Positions 23,090-35,279 of a stretch of DNA of 64,000 nt are shown in pieces. Numbering within the stretch: position 1 is the stretch's first letter; each line of letters starts with the position of its first letter. The translations under genes were made by a program, and so were the position numbers. The notes under the pieces are model-generated. The model was not told the DNA's origin and did not search any database. It saw nothing but the letters and a program-made list of their open reading frames with translations. The stretch lies in NCBI GenBank assembly GCA_029891385.1, contig CM057228.1, positions 68,897,523-68,961,522 of the forward strand, given 5' to 3'. The stretch is from Erythroxylum novogranatense (Eukaryota; Streptophyta; Magnoliopsida; Malpighiales; Erythroxylaceae).

Positions 23090-24290
23090 CTAGCTTAGTA
23101 AGTACTTGAGATACTTGTTATCTATAAAAATCCTCGCCTGAACTCCATACAAATAATGTCTCCAAATTTTCAACGCAAAAATTACTGCTGCTAATTCCAA
23201 ATCATGAGTCAGGTAATTCAACTCATAAGGCTTTGGTTTCCATGAAGCATAAGCTATCACCTTTTTCCTTGCATCAACATACAACCCAAACCCTTTCTTG
23301 AAGCATCATTGTAAATTGTATAACCTTCATCTCCTATAGATAAAGGCAAAATTAGAGCACTTGTCAATCTGTGCTTAAGCTCCTCAAAGCTTTTTTGACA
23401 TTCGTTACTCCAAATAAACTTCTGATTTTTCCTTAACAACTTAGTCATCGGAGCAGCTATCATAGAGAATCCTTCAACAAACCTCCTGTAATATCCTGTC
23501 AAACCCAAAAAACTTCTCACTTCTGTCACTGTCCTTGGTGCATGCCAATTCACCACTGCTTCAATTTTTCTCATATCAATATGTACCCCATCTTTTGAAA
23601 TCACATGTCTACGGAATACTACCTCATGAAGTCAAAATTCACATTTGTTGAATTTGGCATAAAGGTCCTACTCCCTCAGTGTCTGCAACATTATCCTGAG
23701 ATGTTCCTCATGTTCCCCTTCACTCTTGGAATACACCAAAATGTCATCTATAAATACTATGACAAACTGATCCAGATACTCCCTAAAGACCTTATTTATG
23801 AAATCCATAAACACAGCTAGAGCATTGGTCAATCCGAATGGCATAACTAGGAACTCGTAATGTTCATAACAAGTTCTAAAGGTTGTTTTGCTTACATCAG
23901 ACTCCTTAATTATGAGTTGATGATAGCCTGACCTGAGATCAATTTTGGAAAAGAACTTTGCTCCCTACAACTGTTCAAACGGACCATCGATTCGTGGTAG
24001 AGGGGACTTAATTTTAATGGTCATCTTTTTGAGTCTCCGATAGTCAATACACATCCACCATGTTCCATCCTTCTTCTTAACAAACAGAACAGGTGCTCCC
24101 CATGGCAATGAACTAGGTCTTAGGTATCTTTTCTCTAACAGTTCTTCCAACTGTTCCTTAAGCTCCTTCATCTTAGCTGGAGCTATTCTATAAGGTGGTA
24201 TAGAGATGGGTGCAGTACCTGGAATCAAGTCGATAACAAACTCGATTTTCCTCACCGGTGGCAATCTAGGTAAGTCTTCTGAAAACACTT
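23090..24290 (-). pseudogene. Reverse transcriptase and RNase H of Tekay-2 (decayed)
   Basis: The RT begins near 24288 ([21 protein letters not shown], then [20 protein letters not shown]). The catalytic box reads [10 protein letters not shown] near 23738-23755. HAPRTVTEVRSFLGLTGYYR follows in the open piece 23604-23257. RNase H has ASRKGLGCMLMQ, then YASWKPKPYELNYLTHDLEL and ALKIWRHYLYGV (23284-23090). At least three frame breaks or stops separate the pieces. Confidence 0.93.
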
Positions 24291-24399
24291 ATGGAAATTC
24301 TCTTACAATTGAAACATCTTCTAGCTTCCCTTCATTCACCTCAGTATCCACAATGTGTGCCAAGAAGGTTTCACACCCTTTCCTCATCATCCTATCAGC

Positions 24400-24936
24400 T
24401 TACAAAGCTGAAACAATTCTTGGTGAAGGTGTTCTCCTGTCTCCTCTGAAAATCACCTTCTCTCCACTGTCTAGATCAAATTCCACCTCCTTAAGGCTAC
24501 AATCTAACTTTGCATGATACTTCTCCATGGCATCCATTCCAAGTATAACATCTAAGCCTTTTAAGTCTAGATGTAGTAAGTCCACTTTCAGTCTAGCACC
24601 ATCAATGAAGAGCTCACATTCTCTATACACTTGACTTATTATCAAATTTCTTCCTAGAGGAGTACTAAAATTAAAGGGCTATCCAATGGCACCAATCACA
24701 CCATGTAATGTTATGCTTGCAGAAACAAATGAATGCGTGGAGCCAGAATCAATCAAGACATATACTTCAAAATTAAATAACTGAGTCATACCCATGATAA
24801 CTTCAGGTGCAACTGTACCTTTCTCTCCATTCATGGCAAACACCCTTGCTTGTGTTCGACCCCTTGGTCTTCCTGGAGGAATAGCCTTCCTTGTAGCTCC
24901 AAAACTGCCCACCTCAGTGACTGGCCTTGTTCCCAC
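24400..24936 (-). pseudogene. Protease region of Tekay-2
   Basis: The open piece 24936-24679 carries PPGRPRGRTQARVFAMN and the active site LIDSGSTHSFVS with intact D-S-G, unlike Tekay-1. A frame change leads into 24645-24400 (SQVYRECELFIDGARLKVDL, VILGMDAMEKYHAKLDCS). This is the usual gypsy retropepsin between Gag and RT, here frameshifted. Confidence 0.88.
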
Positions 24937-24939
24937 TGT

Positions 24940-26094
24940 TTCTGCTCTCTTTAGGGCTTACAACTGTGACCCCTCTTGCTTTGTTATCTATGGACATTCC
25001 TTGATCATATGTTCCTTCTCTCTGCATCAAAAACATGCTCCAAGTAGCTTGAAGCACTCTCTCTTGTGAAACTTCCCATAATGCTCACATTGGGAGTTCG
25101 TGTACCTGCTCATCTCCATCCTGTTATTACCTCTCACAGTTGAGGCTTGCACTAAAACTGCCCTTGATTGTTTATTCTTCGCAGAGGCACTACTCCTCAC
25201 CTCACTCTGTGTATGGAAACTCTTCAGATCCCTCTCAGGCATTGGAGCACTCATCCCCTTCTTGGAAGAATGCTCTCGTTCTTCCTCTTCTTATTCACTT
25301 CAAATTTTATATTCTCTAGTTTCTTAGCCTGGAGTGCAGCATCTATCAACTGCTAGTAGTAAAAAAAGTTATGGATAAATACCTTCTCCTTGATCCCCAA
25401 ATGAAGTCCTCCTTCAAACTTGCGACATTTATCTTCCTCATTCGCTACAATTTTGGTCGCATATCAGGAAATTTGGGTGAACTTTAGTTCATACTCACTC
25501 ACACTCATGTCCCTCTGTGTGAGATTTAGAAACTCTTTGGCCTTCTCTTGGACATAGGCCCTCAAAAGGTATTTCTTCCTGAAGACTTCCAGAAAGTCTC
25601 TCCATGACAGTACCGGTGGTATGACATGACTGTTGGGCACTGAATCCCACCAATGGAGTGCATCCCCTTATAGTAAGTTGACTGCATAGTCCAATTTCTC
25701 CTCATCAGAGCACTTCATCTAAATCAGGACTCTCTCGATCCTTTTTAAATAAGCTTAAGCCTCTTCAGGATTGGCAGACCTATTGAAATCTACAGCCCCA
25801 TACTTGCAGAGCTTATCATATTGTTCATTTCTCTCCACTGGAGCTGGCCCTAGAATTTGTGAACCCTGATCCATGGCATATGTAAAAGCCTAAGCAAAGG
25901 CTTGAAAGAAATGTGGATCCATGGGGAACTTTAGGCATAAGAGGAGGCAATGGCACCTCGTATTGCACACTAGGTGCCTCAGAATCTGGAGCAGAATGTG
26001 TCCTCACATCTTATGGGACATAGGATTCATCCATACTCCCTTGGCGAGAGCGAGATTAAGTCATGACTCCTCGAGTTCTCTTTCGAGGTGGCAT
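24940..26094 (-). pseudogene. gag of Tekay-2 (decayed)
   Basis: The start ATG at 26094 gives MPPRKRTRG. Core phrases, interrupted by stops, are GDALHWWDSVPNS, FRKKYLLRAYVQEKAKEFLN and TQRDMSVSEYELKF. The C-terminal open piece 25254-25027 ends at QCEHYGKFHKRECFKLLGAC, the region before the nucleocapsid knuckle, of which only part survives. Homologous to gag of Tekay-1. Confidence 0.87.
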
Positions 26095-26284
26095 ATTCAC
26101 TCCTTCAATTTAAAACCATGTAGCATCTTTACTTCATATAAAACAATTTTAATTCATGTAAAACAATTCAAAACAGTACAAGTTGTTCATTTAAAACAAT
26201 GCATGTTCACTTCGTGTCGTAAACTACCCATTTCATGCCTAGGATACTCCTAAACCTAGTCCTAAACCTGGACCCAACCTAGTC

Positions 26285-26296
26285 GCTCTGATACCA
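26285..26296 (-). promoter_or_regulatory. Primer-binding site (initiator tRNA-Met) of Tekay-2
   Basis: The minus strand reads TGGTATCAGAGC, five bases inside the LTR end at 26302. Confidence 0.95.
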
Positions 26297-26301
26297 TAAG
26301 A

Positions 26302-28940
26302 TGTTGGACCTTGCTTCTGGAGCCCAACTCGAGAGTCATAACTGATGAGCGTGGTTCCTTGTAGGGTGGTTTCAATAAACCCTCATTAGCTAACATCGGT
26401 CCATCTTCATTCCCTGATTACCATAAGTGTTGGGCTCCAATTCTGAACTGTTCTTATATTGAAGTAGTATTTTGTGCTCAACTTCCATCTATAAATTTAA
26501 TTTCTTAGAGACTGAATTAAATTTTATTTTTTTTAGAAGATTTATATCTCTATATCTCTATTTTATACTAAAATAGGAATCGTATCATTCAGAGCTCTAC
26601 AAATCAAGATATCATCTAAATACCGAAGTATGTTTAGTAAAATATCCTAATCATACTCTTCCAACCGATACCCTTAATTTCTTTTCATTCATCTTATTCC
26701 CATCAACACCAAAGACTATCAAGTTCTATGGAGAGATAGAGAAATGTTTCAGGAATCCATTGGTTCAAAAATCAGGTCATTTGGAAGTCGGATGACAAAG
26801 TTATGGCCAAAAGAGTCAAACATGTTTAGAGTTGGAAAAACCCTTCGGGTGCGATCACAAGGAACAAAGGTGCGAACTCCAGGATGAAGATGCGCTCATG
26901 AGGTAGGCAAATGCAATCGCGAGGTGGGAAGGTATGATCGTAGGAGTGCTTGGTGCGATCGCAATTGTGTTTGGGGCGATTGCGACCGAAGTCGTCCTGC
27001 ATATACATCATCTGAGACATCACTAACTTCAAATGATCACAACTCTCAAATACGATGTCCAAAAATTACGTTCTATATACCGTTGGAAAGCTAGAAAGAC
27101 AAACTACAACTTTCTAGAAGACACCTTTGCATAATTAAGCCTATATTAATCCATATTTTCCTCCAAAGTCAGAATATAAAGTTTTCCCCTATGAAAAACT
27201 TGAAGATGCAATGTACAAAATGGGAAAACCATGAGCAGACGAATTATATTTCATTAACCTTAAAAGATAAGAGTTTTATAAAGATTTAATGGAATTTCAA
27301 GCCACAATACATCCTTGGTTTCATAATCCAAAATACAAAATAACCAAAATATACATGAGCGAATAAGGACTTGAAATGCTGCTAAAGCCTTGGGTTTTGC
27401 ATAAACTACTTCAAAATACAAAAAAGATGCAAATTTTGAGTAATGTCATGCCTCTCGATTACTTGATCTCTTGCTCGTCACCTGAAAATGGGATGGAAGG
27501 GTGGTGAGCTTAAAGCTTGTGGGTAACAGTTTTATAATTGGTAACAAGCAAAAACTATTGAAATATTCATTTCCATTGTAAAACTCACATTGAATCATAA
27601 AACACATATTTACCAATTCTCAATTTATCAAGCAATTTATAAGCAACATAAATCATGCATTTAACAAACTTGTCAACACATAAGCACATCAAATGGTTTG
27701 GGAGGTCCATAACCAGAATGAACTAACACATTCCTATATAATGGTCCTATGTCGTCGTGAACAGAACGAATTAACACAATCCCACATAGTGGTTTTGCAT
27801 AGTTGTGAACTTGAGGGAGTCCGTGAAGGAGCTCCATGTCACTAGCGGGCAGGTGGGGGAAGCCTTTAGTTGAAGTGCGCTTAACATATAGAATGGACAA
27901 AACCAAACCCGCATAACATGTATTTCATAACTTGTAAACTTGTTTCCCAAAATGGCACATTTTCGAAAACATGATTTTTCATAAACATAATATCTTTTCA
28001 AATCATTTTCATATTCTTTCCAAATTCATTTCCATTGTTGATTTCATAAATCAATAACACAATTCATATACAAATATGTAGCACTTTCTCAAAGCATTTA
28101 AAAAGCAATAAATGCATATGAATAAAGTAGTTGAAAATTTATTTATTTCCATTTATTGAAAGAAACATTAATGGCTTATTATTCAATTATAAAAATGTAA
28201 CCCACCTTGAATTCCTTGCTTATAACTTGCTTAAATGTGCCTCTCCTCTTGCTCCTCTTGTCTTTCTTGATCTCCTTTTCATAGGCAAAAGTTCCAAATT
28301 CAATAGGGTTGCAAAATTGAAAACACATAAAGCACATTCACAAAAATTGTTTCTAGAAAACTTAAAACCATACATTTCCTAAGCTTCATGAACAAAAACC
28401 TTTCTAAAAATCTAAAAGATTAAGTAAGATCTTACCTTGAATCGTCACCAAATGAAAAGATTATTGGCTCAAAAGAAAGCTCTTATCTTCCTCTACCGTT
28501 TTCACTTTTTGCACAACCTCAAAATCTCTCTAGGAAGCCTAGAAAAGATGAAACCCTAGCTCAACTCTCTTATCTCTTCTTTCCTCTCAAACAACTGAAA
28601 CTCTCTTCCTCTCTTCTTTGTTTTCGTATTTTCTCTTCTTCCTTCTCTATTTTCATTTTTTCTTCCTTCTCAAGAGCAAGACACACTTCTCTTTTCCCAT
28701 TCTACCCTTTATGACTGTCAAAAAGTCCATTTTTCCCTTCATTTATGCCTTATGACTTTTAACCTTAAGTGACCTTCCAAAAATACCCTTCAATCTTCTT
28801 ACTACTTTAATATAACTAAAGAATATAATAAAATCCTACCAACACTTGACATAATAATTAACTCTAAAGATTTTAATCATCAAAACTTCATAGTCAATTT
28901 AAACCATGCTTAATTTACTAAAAAAATTAGGGGGCAAACA
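26302..28940 (-). repeat. 5' LTR of Tekay-2 (2639 bp)
   Basis: The plus-strand ends are TGTTGGACC and GGGGGCAAACA. The shared Tekay block (TGGTGAGCTTAAAGCTTGTGGG, about 27506-27527) and the CACTAGCGGGCAGGTGGGGGAAGCC segment (about 27840) parallel those in the other LTRs here. It is gene-free; open frames inside are chance. It contains the short-repeat array at 26847-26995. Confidence 0.88.
26847..26995. repeat. Short GCGATCGC-type repeat array in the Tekay-2 LTR
   Basis: Seven irregular copies of a motif close to GGTGCGATCGCAA are spaced about 20-25 bp apart. The best copy (about 26951-26962) contains the perfect palindrome TGCGATCGCA. Others are GTGCGATCACAAGG, GTGCGAACTCC, ATGCGCTCATGAG, TGCAATCGCGAGG, TATGATCGTAGG and GGGCGATTGCGACC. 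Confidence 0.75.
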
Positions 28941-29518
28941 TACTAACTCTTATGGTTAGTCAATATCTATTATCTTTAGAAGAGTAGTGACTAGTGAAAA
29001 ACACAGGCCGCTGAGATTTTGAGTCTTTATAAATTGACATATCCATATCAATTTTATTGTCTTTTGTCTATGTGTGTCATTCATAACATGTACATCCTAA
29101 CTTTGATTTGATTTTTTATTTAACACCACACTTTTATCATATGCGTTAATATGGAAATGATATAGGCATTTTTTTATAAACTACATTAGCCAAACAACCT
29201 GCTTATTGATATGATCTTTCCTTTTGATAAGTTCCCTTGAGCTTTATTTGCCTTTCTTTTTGCTCTAACCATATTACATGTCTTAAACCTAACTAAATGT
29301 CCTACCCAATCCTTAAAGCTAGTGGAGCATTTGTTAATTGTTGATGATTGTGGATGCATAAAAGTATAAGTGTGGGGGTGTACATATATATGGGTCGGTT
29401 ATAGTTGTCGAAATGCCATTTTAAGTCTTATCAATGAATTCCAATGTTAATATATCTTCTTTCAATTTTTGTTGAAAAAAGAAGAAAAAGAAGAATAAAA
29501 GAAAATACATATGATAGG
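28941..29518 (+). mobile_element. Athila-like internal 3' region (no gene)
   Basis: AT-rich sequence with AAGTGTGGGGGTGTA (about 29369) and a purine run (about 29474-29507, GAAAAAAGAAGAAAAAGAAG), both usual shortly before Athila 3' LTRs. No coding region is seen. It is cut on its left by Tekay-2. Confidence 0.5.
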
Positions 29519-31113
29519 TGATTAATTGACTATATGCTTTACCCCATATTTAATATATTCTTGCTTGATATTTTATTCTTTTGTTGTATATTTGATCCTT
29601 AATATGCTTAAAATGCGTTTACAGGTGATAATTTCCTTTATGGACTTAAAGGAGAAGAATTCGAATGAAAAAGCAACGTAAAATAGAAAGCTAGCAATTT
29701 GGAAGGAGTACACGACTGTGAATTATTGCACATTTGTGCTCTTCTCCAATATCTGACGATTTATCATTATGCATGCTTATGTGCACTGCCATGCACACAA
29801 CTATGCATAACCCAAAAACCTAGATTTTCATATAAAAGTAATGTTTCTAAGGCAAATTAGAGGATGAGGCGGTTGGAATTGTTTTGAGAAGTTTAGAGGT
29901 GATTTGGGGCTTAAGGAGTGAAAGACCAAGGATTTTTATCGACAGATCCATCAGAACATAATATATGATGTCTTCATTGTCAGAATACACAATAGAGGAT
30001 AATCAGAGAGATTTAGAATTATGATTCTAATGTTTTCTATTTATGTGGACATAATTTTGTGTTTGTCGATGTATAGCTAAAATGTCTATAAGTATCTAGG
30101 TTAGATGAACCTTAGTTGAATACTTTGACATGTTTTGATTCTTTTGTGAATGCAAATTGTGTTTGTTCATTATTGAGATCCAATTAATCGTTTTAGTTAT
30201 CGCTTATTAATCTAATTTTTAGACTTTAATTTGATTTCATACTTAGCGATTGAGAACAACTAGGTTTGAATAGATCTACAATAATTGTGAAAAATTGATT
30301 GCAACACTAGAGATAGGACGAAATAAATCTTCTGGATTAGGGTCAAACCAATGGAGGGATTCATAATACGGTAATTCAATCCTATAAGTTTTAACCTAAG
30401 AAATTTAGTTAGAGAACTTAGGATTAGCTATTAATAGACTCAAGATCAGCCACTAGTATACCTGATAGTTTTAGTTTACATTATGTTTTGGTAGGTATTT
30501 TAGTGCGTTTTTAGGTATTGATTAGATGATTTGTGTATGTTTAAGTTTAGAAATATGTTAATGTGATTGTGCGTTTATGTTTTCGAGTGTTTTGTGGTTT
30601 TAAGCATGGTATTCAACTTTAATTTTGTACTCTCGAGGTGTTTTGATGTGTTTGTTAGTGTATGAACTCAGATGAAGAAGATTGAAGGAAGTTGGAGAAA
30701 GTTTGGACAAAAGGAACAAAGTCACGATCGTGACATACCTGTCACGATTATGACAGAAAGTCTCCCCCAGGGTCACGATAGTAACAAGTGCGCGATAGAC
30801 GAGAGGATCTCCTTCCATTTTCATTTTTGAATGTCTTTTTGGACTTTTTGGCTTAGGTAAAACCTAGTTTTTATCCTAAATAGCCCTAGCACTATATAAG
30901 ATCATTAATCATAATCAAGGGAGCCTCCATCTTTTGGGAGAGAAGATAAGGAAGAGAGAAGAATTAGAGGAGAGAAGGATTTGTAGAGCTACTGTTGTCC
31001 ACCCACTCCAGCAATCCATTCCAAGTTATTTCTACAATCCTCTTGTGTTTTATTTCATCTAATGTATGATTTGGATATAAGGATGTTAAATATATTGTTA
31101 AGGACATTCTAAC

Positions 31114-33035
31114 TGTAAGTGATAAGTCGACTTGTACCATGTGTAAGTCGACTTACACATGTTCGGTACCGATAAGTCGACTTGTTCATTGGATAAGTCG
31201 ACTTGTTCAAAATCGATCTTGTTTATTTGTGCCTAAAGGCAATCCCTTTAGCGCGTTTTATTCAAAGTCGTGTGCGGACTTTATGAATAAATAAAGAAGA
31301 GGCATTATTCATTAATTTGATATTCATAAACATTGTTTATGAATTGATTTGATCTTTAATCAAATTAATGAAGTCCATGATATATGACATAGCATGAAGG
31401 AAATTATGATGTGATCATACTACTGAGATTCCTATCATGTGCAATTATGTCAATATCTAAATTCTCCTAGTCATAGGATTAATAAGATGGACATCATTAA
31501 TCCGGATAGACTAGCACATGTCATATTCCTTGATTGGATCAGCGGTGGATCTCGTAAACCGTAAATATGAGATATTTAGAATTGACATGTGGATGCTTAC
31601 TAGCGGTAGTAAGTTCATTGGATGACTGTCATGAGATCATCACATGGATATCTTATCTAAGTGTCGGTGATAATCTCATCATAGCAATGGTGCAAGTATC
31701 CTTAGACTTGAGGTACTCGAGGATATCTTGAATCTTGATCCGTGCTTTGACTCCATTCCTTGTTGCCTTCGGAGGTAACTCATAGGGTGGTGCTTGGGTA
31801 CGACTTGAGGTATTGAAGATAATTGAGTAGCCAATAAAGGATTCACCACTTCGGATTAGCGAAGAGATACCCATGGCCTCTTGTTGGGATCATTACTAAG
31901 GTGGCGGCATGTATGTCATGAAGAGTATCTTCATTGACATATAAAGTAATGAGTCCCAGGACGAGAACTGATATCACTTGGGCTAGACTCAGTCTAGTGA
32001 GAGTTGACACTTTGACCATACTCATAACCAAGTGGGGTATAGGATGGTGAAAGGACGAATTGCACGGTAATTGTCTATGGAAGGGTTTGTGATCTGGTTC
32101 GTGATGAATACATCAAACCGATTACTTTCCGGTCAATTGGGGGTCATGATGTGTTGCTAGATACCGCTCATGACTTGCTCAGATTAATTGTTAATCTAAG
32201 TGGCCAACATAACCGGGAACCTAAAAGGTCACACGCATAAGAGTGTTTCAGAGAATCTGTAAAATAGTAATTGGACAGAGTTCCAATTATGGAGAGCAAA
32301 TGGATTAAATGGATCCCGATGAGATCGAGATATGTCCCGATGAGTTCGCGACATCAATATTGCTAAGAAAGGTTTCCGGGGCTGTTTCGGTACCAGAGCC
32401 CGGTAGGCCGGTAGGACCGACCCCAGTTTGACTGGACCTCTTCAGCAATATATATACATATATATATATGATTAATTAATTAATTAATATATATATATAT
32501 GCAACGTGGATGGAGAGGAAGCTTAATTTGGATAATATATAAATATATATATAAGAGGCTAACGTGGGCAAGATGACTCACCATTAGCTTTTAAGTCTTT
32601 TAATTGTTAAAAGACAAAAGGAATGAGTAAGAAGAGTCCAGATGATGATCGTGGCTTTTGAGTTAGAAGATGAAATGGTTTTGAGAAAACCTATAAGAAA
32701 TTTGTTTCTCTCATCATCGAAAAAAAGCTCTCCTTCATCTCATCTCTTCAAGTTTTCTCCAAGTCTTCTCCATCAACGTTGATCCAAGCTCTCCAGAACA
32801 GAGGTAGGCTCTAGCAGGCTTTAATCTGTTCTAGCTATTCCCAGGTCAAAGGGGTTTGACTCGGTTAGATTTTCTGATCTCTGCGTGGATACCTTTAGAG
32901 ATAGTCTCTTTTGGTTATTTAGGTTGATGTCTTCATACCGATACCTGGATCCTGGGTTTCGGGAAAGTCCTAGGAACAAAAATTTTTGTTTTCCGCTGCC
33001 GGTACATGTGATGTACCTCCCGGGATTTTCCTACA
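31114..33035 (+). repeat. 5' LTR of the full-length copia (1922 bp)
   Basis: The ends are TGTAAGTGATAAGTCGAC and GGATTTTCCTACA. It carries four AAGTCGACTT palindromes at 31122-31210. It differs from the 3' copy by many small indels, by a substituted patch (32380-32430 versus 39960-40015) and by the length of an AT repeat. A TATA-like ATATATAAGAGG is near 32545. Confidence 0.93.
31120..31212. repeat. Cluster of AAGTCGACTT palindromes in the copia LTR
   Basis: Four copies of AAGTCGACTT, each preceded by GATAAG or GTGTAAG, occur in about 90 bp close to the LTR start. The 3' LTR has the same four at about 38720-38806. Confidence 0.93.
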
Positions 33036-33036
33036 G

Positions 33037-33048
33037 TGGTATCAGAGC
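33037..33048 (+). promoter_or_regulatory. Primer-binding site (initiator tRNA-Met) of the copia
   Basis: TGGTATCAGAGC lies one base after the 5' LTR. Confidence 0.96.
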
Positions 33049-34158
33049 GTCTGGTGTCCCGTATGAAGCTAAAACCTAAGCAAGATCAGAAACCTAATGG
33101 AATTTTCTGTTGATGCATGCTTGCTGTCCAATTTTCGAATTTATATTTTGATATGTTTTTCAAACTTTTTCTGCCCAGGATTGTTCATAACATGTTAGAG
33201 AATATGTCTATGAATTTTCAGAATTTATTGATTTGATTTGATATAGTTTTGCTAATTAATTCCCTAAGGTTACAGATGCTGTTTTGTGAAACGATTCTGG
33301 AACAGGCATGAGTATAAAATCGAGAATAAATTCTAGAAAAATGGTTTTTCGGATTTTCCTTCACCTACATGTCTTTAAGATGTTGGTTAATGTCTGTGAG
33401 CATGAAAATTTGATTTCAAGGTGATTGGATATTTATTTTCGATTTTATTCTATGCTGTTGGGAATTGCTGTGCTGATGAACACAGATTTTGAATCGGTTT
33501 TGTTATTTAGGTTGACTGAGTTTTTGATGGCCTAAAATCCTGAAAAAATTCATGTAGCATGTTCTGAACGTTTAATAACCTATGCAATTTTCTCAGAATT
33601 TATTGAAATTTTTTCATTGATCATTTCGAGCAATGTACAGAACTGGACAGTTTTGTGAAAATTGTTGGGACTGTTTTGCTTGGCTTGATTGAGTGTGCTT
33701 TTTCAGTTCCAATGCCTTGCACCATTTTTAATGTGATTAAAAATGTGTTATCTTGATGTAGTATGATTGCCAAACTGAATTGCTTGAAGTTGTTTATCCT
33801 AGAATTTTCGGATGCCTAATTGATCACATTAGCGTCTCGTTAGTATATTGCATTATCTTGTTTGTTTTGACCGTCATATTTTTATGGCATGTGCTGAAGT
33901 AAATTTGATAATGTATGTGCTAGCTAGAGATGCTTAGGATGATAATTTGGGTGTTCCTAAATTATTTGGAAATTAATAAGTTTTGACTCATTTCAAGTTT
34001 TTCATATAGTTTGACTATTTAAGGCATTCATGACTCAATGAAGTGTTCATTGAGGCATCAATTTACAGATATTACCCTAGGTATGATGGTGTTGAGAATT
34101 GGAATTGTATTGATTGAGGAATTAGCCGATTAGAGAATTATAGCAAATTCCGTTGGAC

Positions 34159-34384
34159 AAGTCGACTTATTTGGAGTATAAGGCGACTTGTTCAGGGTCT
34201 GTGCATAAGTCGACTTGCAGTGTACAAGGCAACTTGTGCGCGGGTAGGTGCATAAGGCGACTTATATCAGATAAGTCGACTTGTGCGAGGGCAGAAGACA
34301 AGGCGACTTGTATAATGATACAAGGCGACTTGTGTATGGGCAGAGGCATAAGGCGACTTGCATTCGTTGTAAGTCGACTTGTGG
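34159..34384. repeat. Array of ten AAG[T/G]CGACTT motifs in the copia leader
   Basis: Ten copies occur in 226 bp, spaced about 20-28 bp: four as the perfect palindrome AAGTCGACTT, five as AAGGCGACTT and one as AAGGCAACTT. Flanks are usually a pyrimidine-rich side and TGTGCG or TGTATG. The same palindrome is clustered in both LTRs of the element. Confidence 0.93.
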
Positions 34385-34576
34385 CATGCTCAGGTTGGAT
34401 GATGGATGATTAAAAGGATTGATTCAATGTGATTGATGAAACCTAAATCATTCCATATAGTCATGGTGACTATAGTCCTACGGCTTGGAGAATATGAAGA
34501 TGAGACCCGAAATCCCTCCTCGGAATATGAAAACTAATGCCTTCCATTAATATGGTAAGAACCAGAGTTCTTATAG

Positions 34577-34985
34577 GGCTGGGTTGTTGGGCAAACTCAA
34601 GCTCACTCTATACGGATATGTTCGAACCATGAAAATAAGATTTTCTGATTAATGGGTTGGTTTTCACTGGAAGCGTTGGTTTGTTGAGCAAACTCAAGGT
34701 CAACGTGGAAAGAGGCGAAATTGGGTAGCATACATTAGATGTATGCGCATCAAAGAGTTGATACCCAATGTAAGTGCATACATCAACAAGTTGATAGCAC
34801 TGATCGATAGTTGTGTCTAAGATGTAATTGGTATATCTGATACCTCCCGAGACATAAGGTGGCTTGTTGGGTAAACCCAAGGTCATTCTTAATGTCGGTT
34901 ATCGATGATACAATTGGTATGACCGATACCTACCGATTGACCTAAGTTGTGGCTTGTTGGGTAAACCCAAGGTCACTCTTAGCAA
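34577..34985 (+). repeat. Four copies of a GGCTTGTTGGGTAAACCCAAGG repeat
   Basis: Copies lie at about 34578, 34677, 34861 and 34951. The core TTGGG-TAAA-CCCAA (or TTGAG/GGGCAAACTCAA in the first two) is a small hairpin. Sequence between copies is also partly repeated (TCGGTTATCGATGATACAATTGGTATGACC-like phrases). Confidence 0.82.
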
Positions 34986-35279
34986 TGTCGGATATCGACC
35001 CACTAGGACATTATGTCACATCGTTTCTTTGGATTCGTAAAGAGGGTTATGGATTCTAGGAAACTAGTGGGAGTCATATGCATATCATGCAAGTCCTTAT
35101 GATCATGCAGGCAATTCTATTCTATCATTCCTTCTCTCTATCGCGCTAGGGTGATTGAAGAAGTTTTTCAGTGTGAATTTCGCTCTTTATTCTGGACCGA
35201 TTTTCTTGATTGGCTGAGGAATCTGAGAATTGTTCTTAGATCTGAGGAACTGGGATACGTCCTAGATGTTCCACTTCCA

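Larger units (their letters stand above)
20995..28940 (-). mobile_element. Tekay-2: Ty3/gypsy (Tekay/Del-type), minus strand
   Basis: On the minus strand the order is 5' LTR (28940-26302), PBS (26296-26285), gag, protease, RT, RNase H, integrase, purine tract (21406-21419) and 3' LTR (from 21405). The 3' LTR is broken by the SIRE-like element, so only its last 411 bp are here. All domains are recognisable but every gene has stops or frameshifts. The right-flank duplication candidate is TACTA (28941-28945). Confidence 0.9.
33049..35000 (+). other. Long untranslated leader of the copia
   Basis: About 2 kb without a coding match. It holds ten AAGKCGACTT-type motifs (34159-34384) and four copies of a short hairpin repeat (34577-34985). 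The 86-codon open frame over the first cluster is an artefact of the repeat. Confidence 0.7.

Noticed and set aside
34153..34413. 86-codon ORF with Cys/Lys-rich repeats, which might suggest a small secreted peptide
   Set aside because: The peptide repeats follow from the AAGTCGACTT DNA motif, and the opposite strand is also open; there is no signal peptide.
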